Shown: positions 24,361-34,215 of the stretch, piece by piece | Numbering within the stretch: the first letter of the stretch is position 1 | How the letters are laid out: the number at the start of each line of letters is the position of its first letter | Source: Tessaracoccus rhinocerotis | GTDB lineage: Bacteria > Actinomycetota > Actinomycetes > Propionibacteriales > Propionibacteriaceae | Assembly: GCF_007197885.1 (NCBI RefSeq) | Contig: NZ_VKKG01000001.1 | Coordinates: forward strand, 890,334 to 954,333 | Reading direction: 5' to 3' | Length of the DNA: 64,000 bases | The notes under the pieces: model-generated | Seen by the model: only the letters and a program-made list of their open reading frames with translations | The model's database searches: none | Told to the model about the DNA's origin: nothing | Made by a program: the position numbers and the translations under genes

Positions 24361-24888
24361 ATGAAGAACTGGAAGTCAATCACCCTCTCCGGAGTCGGCA
24401 TCGTCGCCGTGCTCGCCATGTCGGCCTGCACCGATTCCGGGGTCGAGGTCCCCTTGCCCGGCGAGGGAACCGGCTCGGCGAACGCCAGCCAGCCACAGGC
24501 CGAACCCGAGCAGCCGGCCGAGCCCGGCGAGGTGGAAACCCCCGCCCCCGAGGGTGGCGCCGCCGCCCGCGTGGGTGATACCGAGATCACGATCGACAAG
24601 GTCGCGTGCACCGTGATCCAGGGCAAGTGGTCGATGAGCGGCAGCGACGCGGAGGCCGACGACAAGGTGGCCGTCACCGGACCCGAGGACCGTTCCGCCG
24701 TCGAGACTGCCAGCGTCGTCCTCGCCGACGGCACCGTCGTCCAGGTCATGCCCGGCACCGGCACCGCCTCCATCGCCTGGGAGGGCGAGACCTTCACCGT
24801 CACCGGCACGGGTGCCCTGATGAACCTCAACGAGCCCGACGCCACGGGCGAGGAGGAGGACTTCGTCATCACGGCCACCTGCGGCTGA
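24361..24888 (+). CDS. LpqH-like surface lipoprotein
   Basis: 175-residue lipoprotein. The signal peptide ends in the lipobox MSAC (SITLSGVGIVAVLAMSACTDS), then comes an acidic Pro/Glu/Ala linker (residues 40-65). The globular domain (66-175) opens with TEITIDKVACTVIQGKW and closes with the strand FVITATCG, so it carries two cysteines likely to form a disulfide. That arrangement (C near the start, and a final C after a VTGTG strand) matches the mycobacterial 19-kDa antigen LpqH family. Function of that family is not defined here beyond cell-surface location. Confidence 0.75.
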   Translation: MKNWKSITLSGVGIVAVLAMSACTDSGVEVPLPGEGTGSANASQPQAEPEQPAEPGEVETPAPEGGAAARVGDTEITIDKVACTVIQGKWSMSGSDAEADDKVAVTGPEDRSAVETASVVLADGTVVQVMPGTGTASIAWEGETFTVTGTGALMNLNEPDATGEEEDFVITATCG

Positions 24889-24898
24889 CCGACGCACC

Positions 24899-24955
24899 GC
24901 GAGCGAAGCGAGCCCGGTTCGTCGGAATACGAAGTCCGCGCGAGCGGAGCGAGCA
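24899..24955. repeat. Paired GCGAGCGrAGCGAGC motifs
   Basis: Two near-identical 15-mers, GCGAGCGAAGCGAGC and GCGAGCGGAGCGAGC, are separated by about 25 bp. They differ at one base. They sit in the 100-bp gap between convergent genes. Such GAGCG-AAGCGAG motifs recur in intergenic DNA of many actinobacteria; no function is known to me. Confidence 0.6.
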
Positions 24956-24969
24956 CCTGGCTCGGGGCC

Positions 24970-24989
24970 CACGGGGGCGGGCCCCCGTG
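24970..24989. terminator. Bidirectional terminator hairpin
   Basis: CACGGGGGC-GG-GCCCCCGTG forms a 9-bp stem a few bases before the stop of the convergent DUF3027 gene (24994) and about 80 bp after the stop of the LpqH-like gene. There is no T-run. Its position between convergent genes supports use as a terminator. Confidence 0.65.
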
Positions 24990-24993
24990 CGTG

Positions 24994-25761
24994 TCAGTCG
25001 AAGAGGCCGTCGTCGATGCTGATGGTGTCGAAGACAGGCGCGGGCAGCTCCCGGGGACGCTCCGCCGCGACGACGTCGGAATGGCCCCCGCACCCGTGGT
25101 CCAGGCTCACCACGCGGCCGTCGGAGGGCGAGTACTCGTTTGCGCAGGCGCCGAACAGGGTCCCCAGCGAGCCGCGCAGCGGCACGAAGTAGGCGCAGGT
25201 GGCGCAATTGGCCGGCGCCTGGCGGGAGGCCTCGTCGTCGGGTCCGGGAGGGCCTGCGAGCCAACGCTCGGCCGCCAGGTCCCTGCCCTCGCGGGAAAGG
25301 ACGCGTTCACGACCGAGGCCGAGCTCGGCGACGGTGGAGCGCAGCTGCACCCACTCCGCCGGATCGGCGTCGACGGGGAGGTCGGTGGCGGCGAACCCTG
25401 GCTCGAGGCGTGGGTCATTGTCCGGCGTCGCCATGAGCATGCCGGCGCCGATGTCACCGGGACCGATCCGGTCCTCCCAAGGGATCCAGTCGGGCGCGAG
25501 GAGGGCGCCGCTCTGCGGCAGCAGGACCACCTCGTTGACCGTGGGCTCCTTCGCCCGGGAGGCCCGCACGAGGGTCACTGCCCAGTGCCAGCCGGCGTAG
25601 CCGGGCAGCTGTGCGTCGAAGTAGTGGGTGACGATGCGCTCGGCCTCCGCCACGGCTGCCTGGTGCTCGCCGACGGCGTCGGCACCGGCCTGCTCGACGG
25701 CGGCCTCGCGGGCGAGGTCGACCGCAGCCGCCGTGACTGCATCCAGTTTGGGGGAGGCCAT
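24994..25761 (-). CDS. DUF3027 family protein
   Basis: 255-residue cytoplasmic protein of the actinobacterial DUF3027 family, function unknown. The N-terminal half is helical and begins SPKLDAVTAAAVDLAREAA; then GYAGWHWAVTLVRASRAKEPTVNEVVLLP. The C-terminal third has a cysteine cluster, CATCAYFVPLRGSLGTLFGACANEYSPSDGRVVSLDHGCGGHSD, with a CxxC and two further cysteines plus His, suggestive of a metal site (inference). It starts 3 bp after the cold-shock-domain gene ends; this pairing is common in actinobacteria. Confidence 0.85.
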   Translation of the reverse strand: MASPKLDAVTAAAVDLAREAAVEQAGADAVGEHQAAVAEAERIVTHYFDAQLPGYAGWHWAVTLVRASRAKEPTVNEVVLLPQSGALLAPDWIPWEDRIGPGDIGAGMLMATPDNDPRLEPGFAATDLPVDADPAEWVQLRSTVAELGLGRERVLSREGRDLAAERWLAGPPGPDDEASRQAPANCATCAYFVPLRGSLGTLFGACANEYSPSDGRVVSLDHGCGGHSDVVAAERPRELPAPVFDTISIDDGLFD

Positions 25762-25764
25762 TGG

Positions 25765-26154
25765 TCACAACTCCAGTTCGTCGGCGACGCGGCGCAGCAA
25801 CTGCGCCGTGCTCGCGGCTTGCTTGTCATCGGGGTGGCGGCCACGGCGGTATCCGTTGCCCAGTGAGTCGAGGAGGCTGATCAGGTCCTCGACGATGACC
25901 GCCATCTGTTCGGGCTTCTTGCGCAGCGCCTTCGACAGCGATGGCGGTGCGTCGATCAGCTCCACGGAGAGCGCCTGCTCGCCGCGGCGGCCGTCCATGA
26001 CGCCGAACTCAACGCGCTGCCCGGCCTTCAGGGAGGACACTCCCGCGGGCAGGACGTTGGCGCGCACGTAAACGTCGCCGCCGCCGTCCTTGGTGATGAA
26101 ACCAAAACCCTTGTCGGCGTCGAAGAACCGCACCTTTCCAGTGGGCACAGCCAT
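25765..26154 (-). CDS. Cold-shock-domain protein with C-terminal extension
   Basis: 129 residues. Residues 1-66 are a cold-shock OB fold with RNP1-like KGFGFITKDGGGDVYVR (RNP1 K-G-F-G-F-I) and RNP2-like DVYVRANVL, so single-strand RNA/DNA binding is likely. Residues 67-129 form a charged helical extension (KALRKKPEQMAVIVEDLISLL) not present in ordinary 67-residue CspA proteins. The ATG at 26154 (MAVPTGKVRFF) is the family start; the frame is open further upstream but reads low-complexity sequence. Gene order with DUF3027 is conserved, so the two may act together. Confidence 0.9.
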   Translation of the reverse strand: MAVPTGKVRFFDADKGFGFITKDGGGDVYVRANVLPAGVSSLKAGQRVEFGVMDGRRGEQALSVELIDAPPSLSKALRKKPEQMAVIVEDLISLLDSLGNGYRRGRHPDDKQAASTAQLLRRVADELEL

Positions 26155-26243
26155 TCCCTCGCTATCTACTCGCTCGACTTCCCACTGTATCGCGCCGGGG
26201 AAGCCCGCGCCCACCCGGGAGCCGGGCGGGCTCGGCGGGCGGG

Positions 26244-27059
26244 TCAGCCGGCGGAGACGTTGGACAGCTGGGACCCATCGTCGGGGCCCCCGGTGATGGG
26301 GAGCTCGAGCGAGTGGCGGAAGTAATCGGCGTAGCGGAGCTTGGCCCCGGCGGCCTCGTCCACCACGACGAACACCTTGGGATGGAACTGCAGGATCGAC
26401 GCCGGACACACCCCCGCGACGGGTCCCTCCACCATGGCCGCCACCGCGTCGGCCTTGTGCTCCCCGGAGGCCACCATCACGATCGCCCGGGCCTCCATGA
26501 TGGTGCCGAGGCCCTGGGTGACGCAGTGCGTGGGCACGGCCTCGCCGTCGGAGAAGAAGCGCGCGTTGTCCTCCCTCGTCTGGCGGGTGAGGGTCTTGAC
26601 CCGGGTGCGGGAGGAGAACGACGAGGTGGGCTCGTTGAAGCCGATGTGGCCGTTGGTGCCGATGCCCAGGATCTGGACGTCGACGCCGCCGGCGTCGGCG
26701 ATGGCGTTGTCGTACTCGAGGGCGGCCGCCGCCAGGTCGGGTGCGAAGCCGTTCGGCACGCGGACCCGTGCGGGGTCCATCCGGAACGGCTCCTGGACCG
26801 TGCGGCGGATGGTCTCCTTGTAGCTGAGCGGGTGCTCGGGCGGGATGCCGACGTACTCGTCGAGCGCGAACGCCAGCCCGTGGGAGAGGTCGACCTCCCC
26901 GGCCTCGATGCGGCGGGCGAGCTCCTCGTAGAGCTGGACGGGTGAGCTTCCGGTGGCAACTCCGAGGACCGGGGTCTGGTTGCCGGCGATGCTCGAGATC
27001 ACGCGATCGGCCGCGACGGCACCGACTTCCGCCTCATTCGGACAGATGACGACTTCCAT
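26244..27059 (-). CDS. nagB: Glucosamine-6-phosphate deaminase
   Basis: Converts glucosamine-6-phosphate to fructose-6-phosphate and ammonia in amino-sugar catabolism. 271 residues, the usual size. Motifs: LGVATGSSPVQLYEEL near 30 (phosphate binding), FALDEYVGIPPEHPLSY near 68 with the catalytic Asp, GIGTNGHIGFNEPTSSF near 133 with the ring-opening His. The ATG at 27059 is preceded by AGGAGT; the longer frame adds 18 residues without match. No nagA or PTS gene is adjacent. The upstream gap (27060-27247) shows one short palindrome, TGGGGGCCCCA, near 27118, of unknown use. Confidence 0.95.
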   Translation of the reverse strand: MEVVICPNEAEVGAVAADRVISSIAGNQTPVLGVATGSSPVQLYEELARRIEAGEVDLSHGLAFALDEYVGIPPEHPLSYKETIRRTVQEPFRMDPARVRVPNGFAPDLAAAALEYDNAIADAGGVDVQILGIGTNGHIGFNEPTSSFSSRTRVKTLTRQTREDNARFFSDGEAVPTHCVTQGLGTIMEARAIVMVASGEHKADAVAAMVEGPVAGVCPASILQFHPKVFVVVDEAAGAKLRYADYFRHSLELPITGGPDDGSQLSNVSAG

Positions 27060-27247
27060 TGCTGTACTCCTGTTGATGGCCCCGACACGGGCGTTGCTGC
27101 GGACTCCGAACATTTACTGGGGGCCCCAACAAATGGTGGCGCCTGCGGGTGAATCTATCTGGCGGCGGTCCTCGCGCACAGGCCGGGGCCCTGTTTGCAC
27201 CGAACTGCTCACGCGGGCTGCACAGCACCCACCGTTAGGATGGCTCC

Positions 27248-27982
27248 ATGGCCACTTGGACCGACGGTGCGGCGTACGCGCCCCTTGAGCGCCCCGACGG
27301 CTTCGCCACCCCAGAGGTGGAGGAGCTGGAGGTGGCAGTCCCCCAACTGGCACGAACCCCCGGGCCGATCCCGCCGCCGCAGGGCTTCCACCCCTCCGCG
27401 CCGCAGGCCCCCCTCGACCAGATCCGCACGGACCCCCCACCCACGCGGGATCCGGCCGCACCCTTCACCACCGCCTCGGCAGCCCTGACCGCAGGTCCGG
27501 ACCGGCTCCCCGGCGCCGGGCGTGACCCCCGCCAGCCGTTCCACACCTACAGCGCCACCGTCGGCTCGCAGGAACTGCCACCGCCGTCGGGCGATCCCCT
27601 GCCCCCGCCGACCGGGGCCCCGCTGTCGCTCTCCGAGCTGCCGCCGCCGGGCCAGTTCAGTATCCCCGGGCCCGCGCCGTTGAACGCGGACACGCTCAAG
27701 ACGCTGCGCACCCTGTTGGTGCTGGCGATCGTCGGACTGGGCATCGGCGTGCTGGTGCCCGGCACCACCGCGTGGCTGGTCCTGGCCGCCGGCCTCCTCG
27801 GCCTGCGCACGAAGCCCTTGACCGGCCGGATGGGAACCGCGGCCTGCGTGGCCGGGATCTCGCTGCTGCTGCTCGGGGTGGTGCTCCCCGAGGTGCCGTG
27901 GCTGTTGGGCTTCAGCGCCGCCACGGTCTTCATCGTCTGGGCCTCCTACGGGCTCCGGCGCGGGGCGGAGCCCCGCAGGTAG
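27248..27982 (+). CDS. Proline-rich membrane protein of unknown function
   Basis: 244 residues. Residues 1-150 are a Pro-rich, low-complexity cytoplasmic region (runs such as GSQELPPPSGDPLPPP). The rest has three or four hydrophobic helices (TLLVLAIVGLGIGVLVPG, WLVLAAGLLGL, VAGISLLLLGVVLPEV, FSAATVFIVWASYGL). There is no signal peptide. Its 3' end overlaps the 3' end of the convergent NUDIX gene by 37 bp. The layout resembles actinobacterial DUF4190-like small membrane proteins, but I cannot assign it to a family. Confidence 0.7.
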   Translation: MATWTDGAAYAPLERPDGFATPEVEELEVAVPQLARTPGPIPPPQGFHPSAPQAPLDQIRTDPPPTRDPAAPFTTASAALTAGPDRLPGAGRDPRQPFHTYSATVGSQELPPPSGDPLPPPTGAPLSLSELPPPGQFSIPGPAPLNADTLKTLRTLLVLAIVGLGIGVLVPGTTAWLVLAAGLLGLRTKPLTGRMGTAACVAGISLLLLGVVLPEVPWLLGFSAATVFIVWASYGLRRGAEPRR

Positions 27983-28497
27983 TCCTGCACCCTCGAAAGC
28001 TCCGCGCGGTCCAGCGCGACGGTCGACTCGTCCATCACCCCGAGTTGCACCGGCTCCCCGCCGTCCCACCGCGCGAGTCGTGGCAGGTCGGCGGGCCAGA
28101 CCTCTTCCGGCAGTTCCGGGACGGGCCACCACCGGAAGCCCTTTAGGCGCCGGTTCTCGTTGTCGCTCCAGGCGAGCCGGTCGGGCTCGAACCGCTCGGT
28201 CCGGAGCAGGAAGAAGGACTCGGGCTGCACCAGCACCCGGTCCGAGTAGCCATGCACGGCGATGCGTTCCGCGACGGGCCCCTCGAGTTGTTCGGGGGCG
28301 ACCGGCAGCCCTGTCTCCTCGTGCGCCTCCCGGGCCGCGGCCTCGCGGGCGCTCTCGCCGTCGTCGACGCCTCCCCCTGGCGTCACCCACCAACAGGAAC
28401 CCGCGACGCCGGGGTCCGAGTCCGCGATCAGCAGCACCGCGTCCCCCGCGAGCACGAGCACTCGGGCTCCCGGGCGGTGGTGCACGGGGCGCGTCAC
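27946..28497 (-). CDS. NUDIX hydrolase
   Basis: Hydrolase of a nucleoside-diphosphate-linked substrate, 183 residues. The Nudix box is intact: GGVDDGESAREAAAREAHEE then TGL, fitting GX5EX7REUXEEXGU at about residues 48-70. The GTG at 28497 overlaps the cutC stop as GTGA, so the pair is translationally coupled. The exact substrate cannot be read from sequence. Confidence 0.9.
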   Translation of the reverse strand: MTRPVHHRPGARVLVLAGDAVLLIADSDPGVAGSCWWVTPGGGVDDGESAREAAAREAHEETGLPVAPEQLEGPVAERIAVHGYSDRVLVQPESFFLLRTERFEPDRLAWSDNENRRLKGFRWWPVPELPEEVWPADLPRLARWDGGEPVQLGVMDESTVALDRAELSRVQDYLRGSAPRRSP

Positions 28498-29204
28498 CGG
28501 GTGGGCTGTCGTAGGTGGCGGACGGTGTCGTCGAGGAGGTCGCGCCAGGTCTGCACGAGGTCGGAGTCCACGTAGGCCTTGAACGATCGGCCGGGGCGCG
28601 CGGGGCTGCCGATGTGGAACGCCCGCACGCCGGCCCGGACGAGCCACGGTACGTGCTCGGGGCGGAGCCCGCCCCCGGCCATCACCAGTCTCGCGACACG
28701 CTCGTCGGCCTTGGCGCGGCGGATCAGTTCCTCCAGCCCCTGCTCCACCCCGCGGGCCGAGCCGGCGGTGAGGACCTGGTCCAGTCCGGGCAGCTCCAGG
28801 AGCGTTGCCCAGGCCCGGTCCAGGTCGAGGCAGTGGTCGACAGCCCGGTGGAAGGTCCACGGCCAGTTCCCCTCCCCCGCGAGCTCGGTGACCACCTCGA
28901 CGTCGACGTGGTTGTGGCCGTTGAGGAACCCGAGCACGACGCCGTCGGCCCCGGAATCCAGGTAGCTCTCGATCAGGCCCTTGAGCCGCACCACCTCGCC
29001 CCCGTCCGTGCCGAAGCCAGCCCGCAGCCGCACCATGGGTCGGATGTGGATGGACGTGGCGCGGCGGACCTTCTCGACGGTGCGCGGTTCCGGGGACAGC
29101 CCGTCGTGGTCCATGGTGCCGAGGAGTTCGATGCGGTCGGCTCCCCCGGCCTCGGCGCGCTCCGCGTCTGCCGCGTGCAGCGCGATGACCTCCAACATGC
29201 TCAT
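28494..29204 (-). CDS. cutC: CutC family protein
   Basis: 236-residue TIM-barrel protein of the CutC family, historically linked to copper homeostasis, although the biochemical activity is unclear. Motifs: EVIALHAADAERAEAGGADRIELL at the start, IHIRPMVRLRAGF near 55, GVVLGFLNGHNHVD near 88, FHRAVDHC near 118, and VLTAGSARGVEQG near 145. Slightly shorter than E. coli CutC (248), complete by eye. Upstream partner of the NUDIX gene. Confidence 0.9.
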   Translation of the reverse strand: MSMLEVIALHAADAERAEAGGADRIELLGTMDHDGLSPEPRTVEKVRRATSIHIRPMVRLRAGFGTDGGEVVRLKGLIESYLDSGADGVVLGFLNGHNHVDVEVVTELAGEGNWPWTFHRAVDHCLDLDRAWATLLELPGLDQVLTAGSARGVEQGLEELIRRAKADERVARLVMAGGGLRPEHVPWLVRAGVRAFHIGSPARPGRSFKAYVDSDLVQTWRDLLDDTVRHLRQPTR

Positions 29205-29269
29205 GACCCCATCTTGCCAACGCCCACCCCGAACCGGCGGCAGACACTCTGCTCCAGTAGCCTGCGCTG

Positions 29270-29797
29270 GTGCACTCGCCCGTCATCGCCCCGCCGCAGC
29301 CCGAGGATGCGGGCGACTGGTTCGACTTCCTGGTCGCGCAACAGGCCGAGGCCTACCGCGGGATCGTCCCGGACGACTTCGCGGATCGGCAGCGGCTGCA
29401 GCGCGACGAGCGGGTGCAGGAACTGCGCGAAAAATTCGCCGAACCCGGAACCGGCAGGCGGCTGGCGGCGAAGGTCGCCGGACGGATCGTCGGCGTGGTC
29501 TCCGTGGTCGACGCCCCCATGGACTGGGAGACGGCACTCGGGTTCGTCCCGGCTCCGGAGCCCCGCCAGCTGGACCGGCTGTACCTGCACCCGGAGTTCC
29601 GCAACCGCGGGCTCGGGAGCGCCCTGCTGGATGCCGTCGACGACGGCCGGGACCTCTACCTGTGGTTGGTGAGCGCCAACAGGGCAGCCCAGCGGTTCTA
29701 CCGACGACACGGATTCGTGGACCTCGACGAGTCGCACCGCGCCGGGCAGTCCTGGGGCGGCGTAGCGATGCACCGCATGGTCCGCCGCCGTCCCTGA
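29270..29797 (+). CDS. GNAT family N-acetyltransferase
   Basis: 175-residue acetyl-CoA-dependent acyltransferase of unknown substrate. The acetyl-CoA binding motif A is visible as LYLHPEFRNRGLGSALLDAV near residue 105, followed by the ANRAAQRFYRRHGFVDLD motif B near 140. The start GTG/ATG region lies 65 bp from the divergent cutC gene. Convergent with groEL across a terminator. Confidence 0.88.
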   Translation: MHSPVIAPPQPEDAGDWFDFLVAQQAEAYRGIVPDDFADRQRLQRDERVQELREKFAEPGTGRRLAAKVAGRIVGVVSVVDAPMDWETALGFVPAPEPRQLDRLYLHPEFRNRGLGSALLDAVDDGRDLYLWLVSANRAAQRFYRRHGFVDLDESHRAGQSWGGVAMHRMVRRRP

Positions 29798-29813
29798 GCC
29801 CGAGCATGCCGAA

Positions 29814-29841
29814 GGGCGGCCCGACCGGAGTCGGACCGCCC
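29814..29841. terminator. Terminator between GNAT gene and groEL
   Basis: GGGCGGcCCGAC-CGGA-GTCGGaCCGCCC, a 12-position stem with one mismatch and a 4-nt loop, lies between the GNAT stop (29797) and the convergent groEL stop (29868). It can act on both strands. Confidence 0.75.
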
Positions 29842-29867
29842 TCGAGATGCGGATCAGCGGTGCGGGC

Positions 29868-31526
<1,659 letters not shown>

Positions 31527-31618
31527 TCAGTGGGGGCGGTTGCCCCGGATGTTCGTTCTGGGTAGATCCGCGACGGTGCCCGCGACGGACGGTCCGTGGA
31601 CCTCACCTTGCAGATCGG

Positions 31619-31644
31619 TAGCACTCAGACGAGCCGAGTGCTAA
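31619..31644. promoter_or_regulatory. CIRCE operator 1 (HrcA site)
   Basis: TAGCACTC-N9-GAGTGCTA(A), matching the CIRCE consensus TTAGCACTC-N9-GAGTGCTAA except the outermost base. Located about 115 bp upstream of the groEL ATG. Confidence 0.93.
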
Positions 31645-31652
31645 GTCCATTC

Positions 31653-31679
31653 TTAGCACTCCACCCAAGCGAGTGCAAA
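31653..31679. promoter_or_regulatory. CIRCE operator 2 (HrcA site)
   Basis: TTAGCACTC-N9-GAGTGCAAA: left arm perfect, right arm with one mismatch. It starts 9 bp after the first CIRCE, so two sites lie in tandem within 61 bp. Confidence 0.9.
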
Positions 31680-31716
31680 GAACTCCCGCCCGAACACCGG
31701 AGACCTGCGGCATTCC

Positions 31717-32547
31717 TCAGATGGCCGCCCTGGGCCACTGCGAGCCGGGCACCGAGCTGGCTGCGTTGTTCATCTCGCTGACCTGCGCGATGATGCCCAT
31801 CATCGCCTTCACGTAGACCATGATGTAGGTGAAGATCGCGGCCACCAGCGCCAACACCTGGGCGGCACCGATGGCGGTTCCCACGGGCACCGCCGCCATC
31901 TCGACGATGGCGATGATGATGCCGCCGATGGCCGTGACCAGCGACGTGATGAACGTCACGGTCGTGGTCACGCCGTCGGCACCGATCTTCTGGACGGCCT
32001 GTCCGAACTTCTTCACCGCCTCCGCCACGTCGTTGGCATGGTTGTACTGACGGTCCATCTTGGAGCTGAACATCTCCGCCGCCGGGCCGGTCCACGTCGA
32101 CCCCGCGGACTTGAGGTTCCCCGGGTGGAGGGTCATGGCGAAGTCGGCACACTTCGGCGCCAGCTGGTCGCGCAGCTGCTCACCCGCGGAGCGGACCTCC
32201 CAGGGGGCCAGGACGTGCTTCATGGCCTCGTAGATCCGGTCGTAGATGGTCGCAATGGTGTCCACCGCCCTGCGCAGCACCCTGCAGGCGTTGTCCACAA
32301 CGGCCTTAGCGAACTTGCCTGCAGGCATCCAGCAGAACCAGGTGAGGATGCCGGACAGCTTGTCCAGGATCCGCTCCGCCTTGTCCAGGACCTGGTGGCA
32401 GAACGTCTTCACCTTGCCGATCATGTTCTGGACCTTGTCGATGATGTCCAGGATCCACTGGACGTCCAGCTGGAACGAGCACGCCTCGATGCTCGCGACG
32501 GCGCTGGACGAACCGCTGCCCATTCCACGTGTCACTGCATGTGCCAT
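31717..32547 (-). CDS. WXG100-like protein with C-terminal hydrophobic helices (candidate type VII secretion substrate or partner)
   Basis: 276 residues, last gene of a three-gene operon. The N-terminal half is helical and amphipathic (VQWILDIIDKVQNMIGKV and similar), with several cysteines. The middle (about 140-190) has a WTG turn, GSTWTGPAAEMFSSKMDRQY, between helices, like the WxG helix-turn-helix of ESX substrates. The C-terminal 85 residues contain two or three hydrophobic helices (FITSLVTAIGGIIIAIVEMA and ALVAAIFTYIMVYVKAMMGI), so the protein may insert in membranes. No signal peptide and no recognised toxin domain. Starts 12 bp after the upstream gene ends. Function unknown; assignment to type VII secretion rests on the WxG turn and context only. 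Confidence 0.7.
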   Translation of the reverse strand: MAHAVTRGMGSGSSSAVASIEACSFQLDVQWILDIIDKVQNMIGKVKTFCHQVLDKAERILDKLSGILTWFCWMPAGKFAKAVVDNACRVLRRAVDTIATIYDRIYEAMKHVLAPWEVRSAGEQLRDQLAPKCADFAMTLHPGNLKSAGSTWTGPAAEMFSSKMDRQYNHANDVAEAVKKFGQAVQKIGADGVTTTVTFITSLVTAIGGIIIAIVEMAAVPVGTAIGAAQVLALVAAIFTYIMVYVKAMMGIIAQVSEMNNAASSVPGSQWPRAAI

Positions 32548-32559
32548 TTCAGTTCACCC

Positions 32560-34215
32560 TCACTCGTTGATGCTGGCCGCAACCTGCACGGCATCGGATT
32601 CTTGCGTCTGGTAGTCGGTGGCCGTCTGCTGGAGGCCCTCCGAGATGGCGGCCAGTTCCCTGGCCGCCCCTGCGTACTGGTTGGCGAACTTCTCGTTGCC
32701 CCCGGTGTAGGGGCCCGCGGCCGCGAACCAGAGTCCCCAGTGCTGGACCAGCGGCGAGGCCGCCTCGAAGCACGCCTTCAGGGTCTCCGCGAGGGGCACG
32801 AGGTCGGCGACGTACGCCGCGTCGTCCCGGATGTCGGACAGGTCGACGGTGAAGTCCTCCGCAGTCGCGGTGCCGGGCCCACCATCGCTCGGACCACCGC
32901 TGGGACCGCCCCCGCCGCCGGGTCCACCACCGGTCGGGCCACCGCCACCACCGGGTCCACCGCCGCTCGGGCCACCGCCACCGCTGGGGCCGCCCCCACC
33001 ACCGGGTCCACCACCGGTCGGGCCGCCCCCACCACCGGGTCCACCACCGGTCGGGCCGCCCCCACCACCGGGTCCACCACCGCTGGGGAGTCCGCCGCCA
33101 CCGATGCCGCCGCCGGGTCCCCCACCGCCCGGGGGCGTCTCGCCCGGACGGGGCAGGCCCTCGTCGGGGCGCGCCTCGACGTAGTCGGGGATGCCGTCGT
33201 TGTCGGAGTCGACGTCGCGGTAGTCGGGGATGCCGTCGGCGTCAGTGTCGACCGGGTTGTGCACCAGGCCGTCGTCACCGATCCCGGGCGAGGTCACGCC
33301 CGACCCGTCATCGACGGTCGTCGGTCCGCCTGTGGGGGGCTGCGGGTAGCTGCCGGACGGGCTCACGCCGGTGTCCGAACCGGGCCAGGTGACGTTTCCG
33401 CCGGGGACGGGATCAGCGACACCGCCGGAGGGCAGGCCGCTGCCGACGCCTCCGCCGGGCATCCCTCCGCCGGACGGGAGGCCGCCGCCGATACCGCCGG
33501 CGGGACCACCGCCCGCGCCGCCGCCGAGACCCGCACCGGGGTCCTCGCCACCACCGCCGCCGGACGAGCCGCCACCGGAGGGTCCGCCCCCGCCGCCGCC
33601 CTCCTGGGCCGCGGGCTCCTCCTCGCCGGCGCCGTCACCCTCGGGGCCGCCGCCACCTCCCTCGGAGCCGATTCCCCCCTCGGCGCCCGAGCCGTGACCC
33701 TCGGGGATGTCGACGTCGACGGTGCCGTCTGGGTTGATCGTCATGGTCTGGCCGTTTGCCTGCTCGATCGTGATCGAACCGTCCTCGTCGCGGGTGACGA
33801 CGGTGCCGGCCTCGGTCTCGAAGGACCCGCCGACCGCCAGCGTGGAGATGTCCAGGACCTCCTCGCCGTTGGTGAAGTCGGAGTCGACGCTCACCGTGCC
33901 GTCCGCCGCAATCGTGATCTCGACCCCCTCCGACGTGCTGATCACGGTGTCCTCGCCGCTGGTGTCCACGACGGAACCGTCGGGTGCCACAGCCACCGTG
34001 CCGTCGACGACGGTGGTGTCGCCGGTGATGTCCACGGCGTCGTCCGGTACCGAGGTGACGGCCTCGCCGGTGACGTAGTCCTCGGCGGGCTCGGCCTCCT
34101 CGGTGAGGGTCCCGGTCTGGGCGTCCGGGCCGGACTGGCCGCCGCGCATGGTGCCGTAGTCGGTCCCGGAGTCGGGCCAGGAGAATCGGCTGCCCGGGGT
34201 CACGTTCTCGCTCAC
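32560..34215 (-). CDS. Gly/Pro-rich acidic protein with thrombospondin-type-3 Ca-binding repeats and WXG-like C-terminus
   Basis: 551 residues, middle gene of the operon. Residues 1-165: acidic beta-repeats of the type TVSVDSDFTNGEEV and SITIEQANGQTMTINPDGTV. Residues about 165-315: Gly-rich. Residues about 318-350: DTDADGIPDYRDVDSDNDGI, thrombospondin type-3-like calcium-binding repeats. Residues about 365-445: GGGPTGGGPGG repeats. Residues about 460-551: a helix-turn-helix with HWGLWFAAAGPYTGG at the turn, ending in YQTQE (Tyr535, Glu539), a YxxxE match to the type VII export motif. The GTG start overlaps the upstream stop (GTGA) and follows AAGGAGATT. No signal peptide, so secretion would need a type VII route. 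Likely extracellular filament or matrix protein (inference). Confidence 0.7.
   Translation of the reverse strand: MSENVTPGSRFSWPDSGTDYGTMRGGQSGPDAQTGTLTEEAEPAEDYVTGEAVTSVPDDAVDITGDTTVVDGTVAVAPDGSVVDTSGEDTVISTSEGVEITIAADGTVSVDSDFTNGEEVLDISTLAVGGSFETEAGTVVTRDEDGSITIEQANGQTMTINPDGTVDVDIPEGHGSGAEGGIGSEGGGGGPEGDGAGEEEPAAQEGGGGGGPSGGGSSGGGGGEDPGAGLGGGAGGGPAGGIGGGLPSGGGMPGGGVGSGLPSGGVADPVPGGNVTWPGSDTGVSPSGSYPQPPTGGPTTVDDGSGVTSPGIGDDGLVHNPVDTDADGIPDYRDVDSDNDGIPDYVEARPDEGLPRPGETPPGGGGPGGGIGGGGLPSGGGPGGGGGPTGGGPGGGGGPTGGGPGGGGGPSGGGGPSGGGPGGGGGPTGGGPGGGGGPSGGPSDGGPGTATAEDFTVDLSDIRDDAAYVADLVPLAETLKACFEAASPLVQHWGLWFAAAGPYTGGNEKFANQYAGAARELAAISEGLQQTATDYQTQESDAVQVAASINE
32893..33085 (-). repeat. 33-bp in-frame repeats coding GGGP(T/S)GGGPGG
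   Basis: Near-perfect 33-bp units (11 codons) encode GGGPTGGGPGG-type sequence in the 551-residue protein, with the clearest tandem copies at about 32985-33080. They are in frame, so copy-number change by slippage would alter the length of the Gly-rich stalk without breaking the reading frame. Confidence 0.75.

Noticed and set aside
27060-27247. DasR-type operator upstream of nagB
   Set aside because: No ACTGGTCTAGACCACT-like site is visible; only a short TGGGGGCCCCA palindrome occurs.
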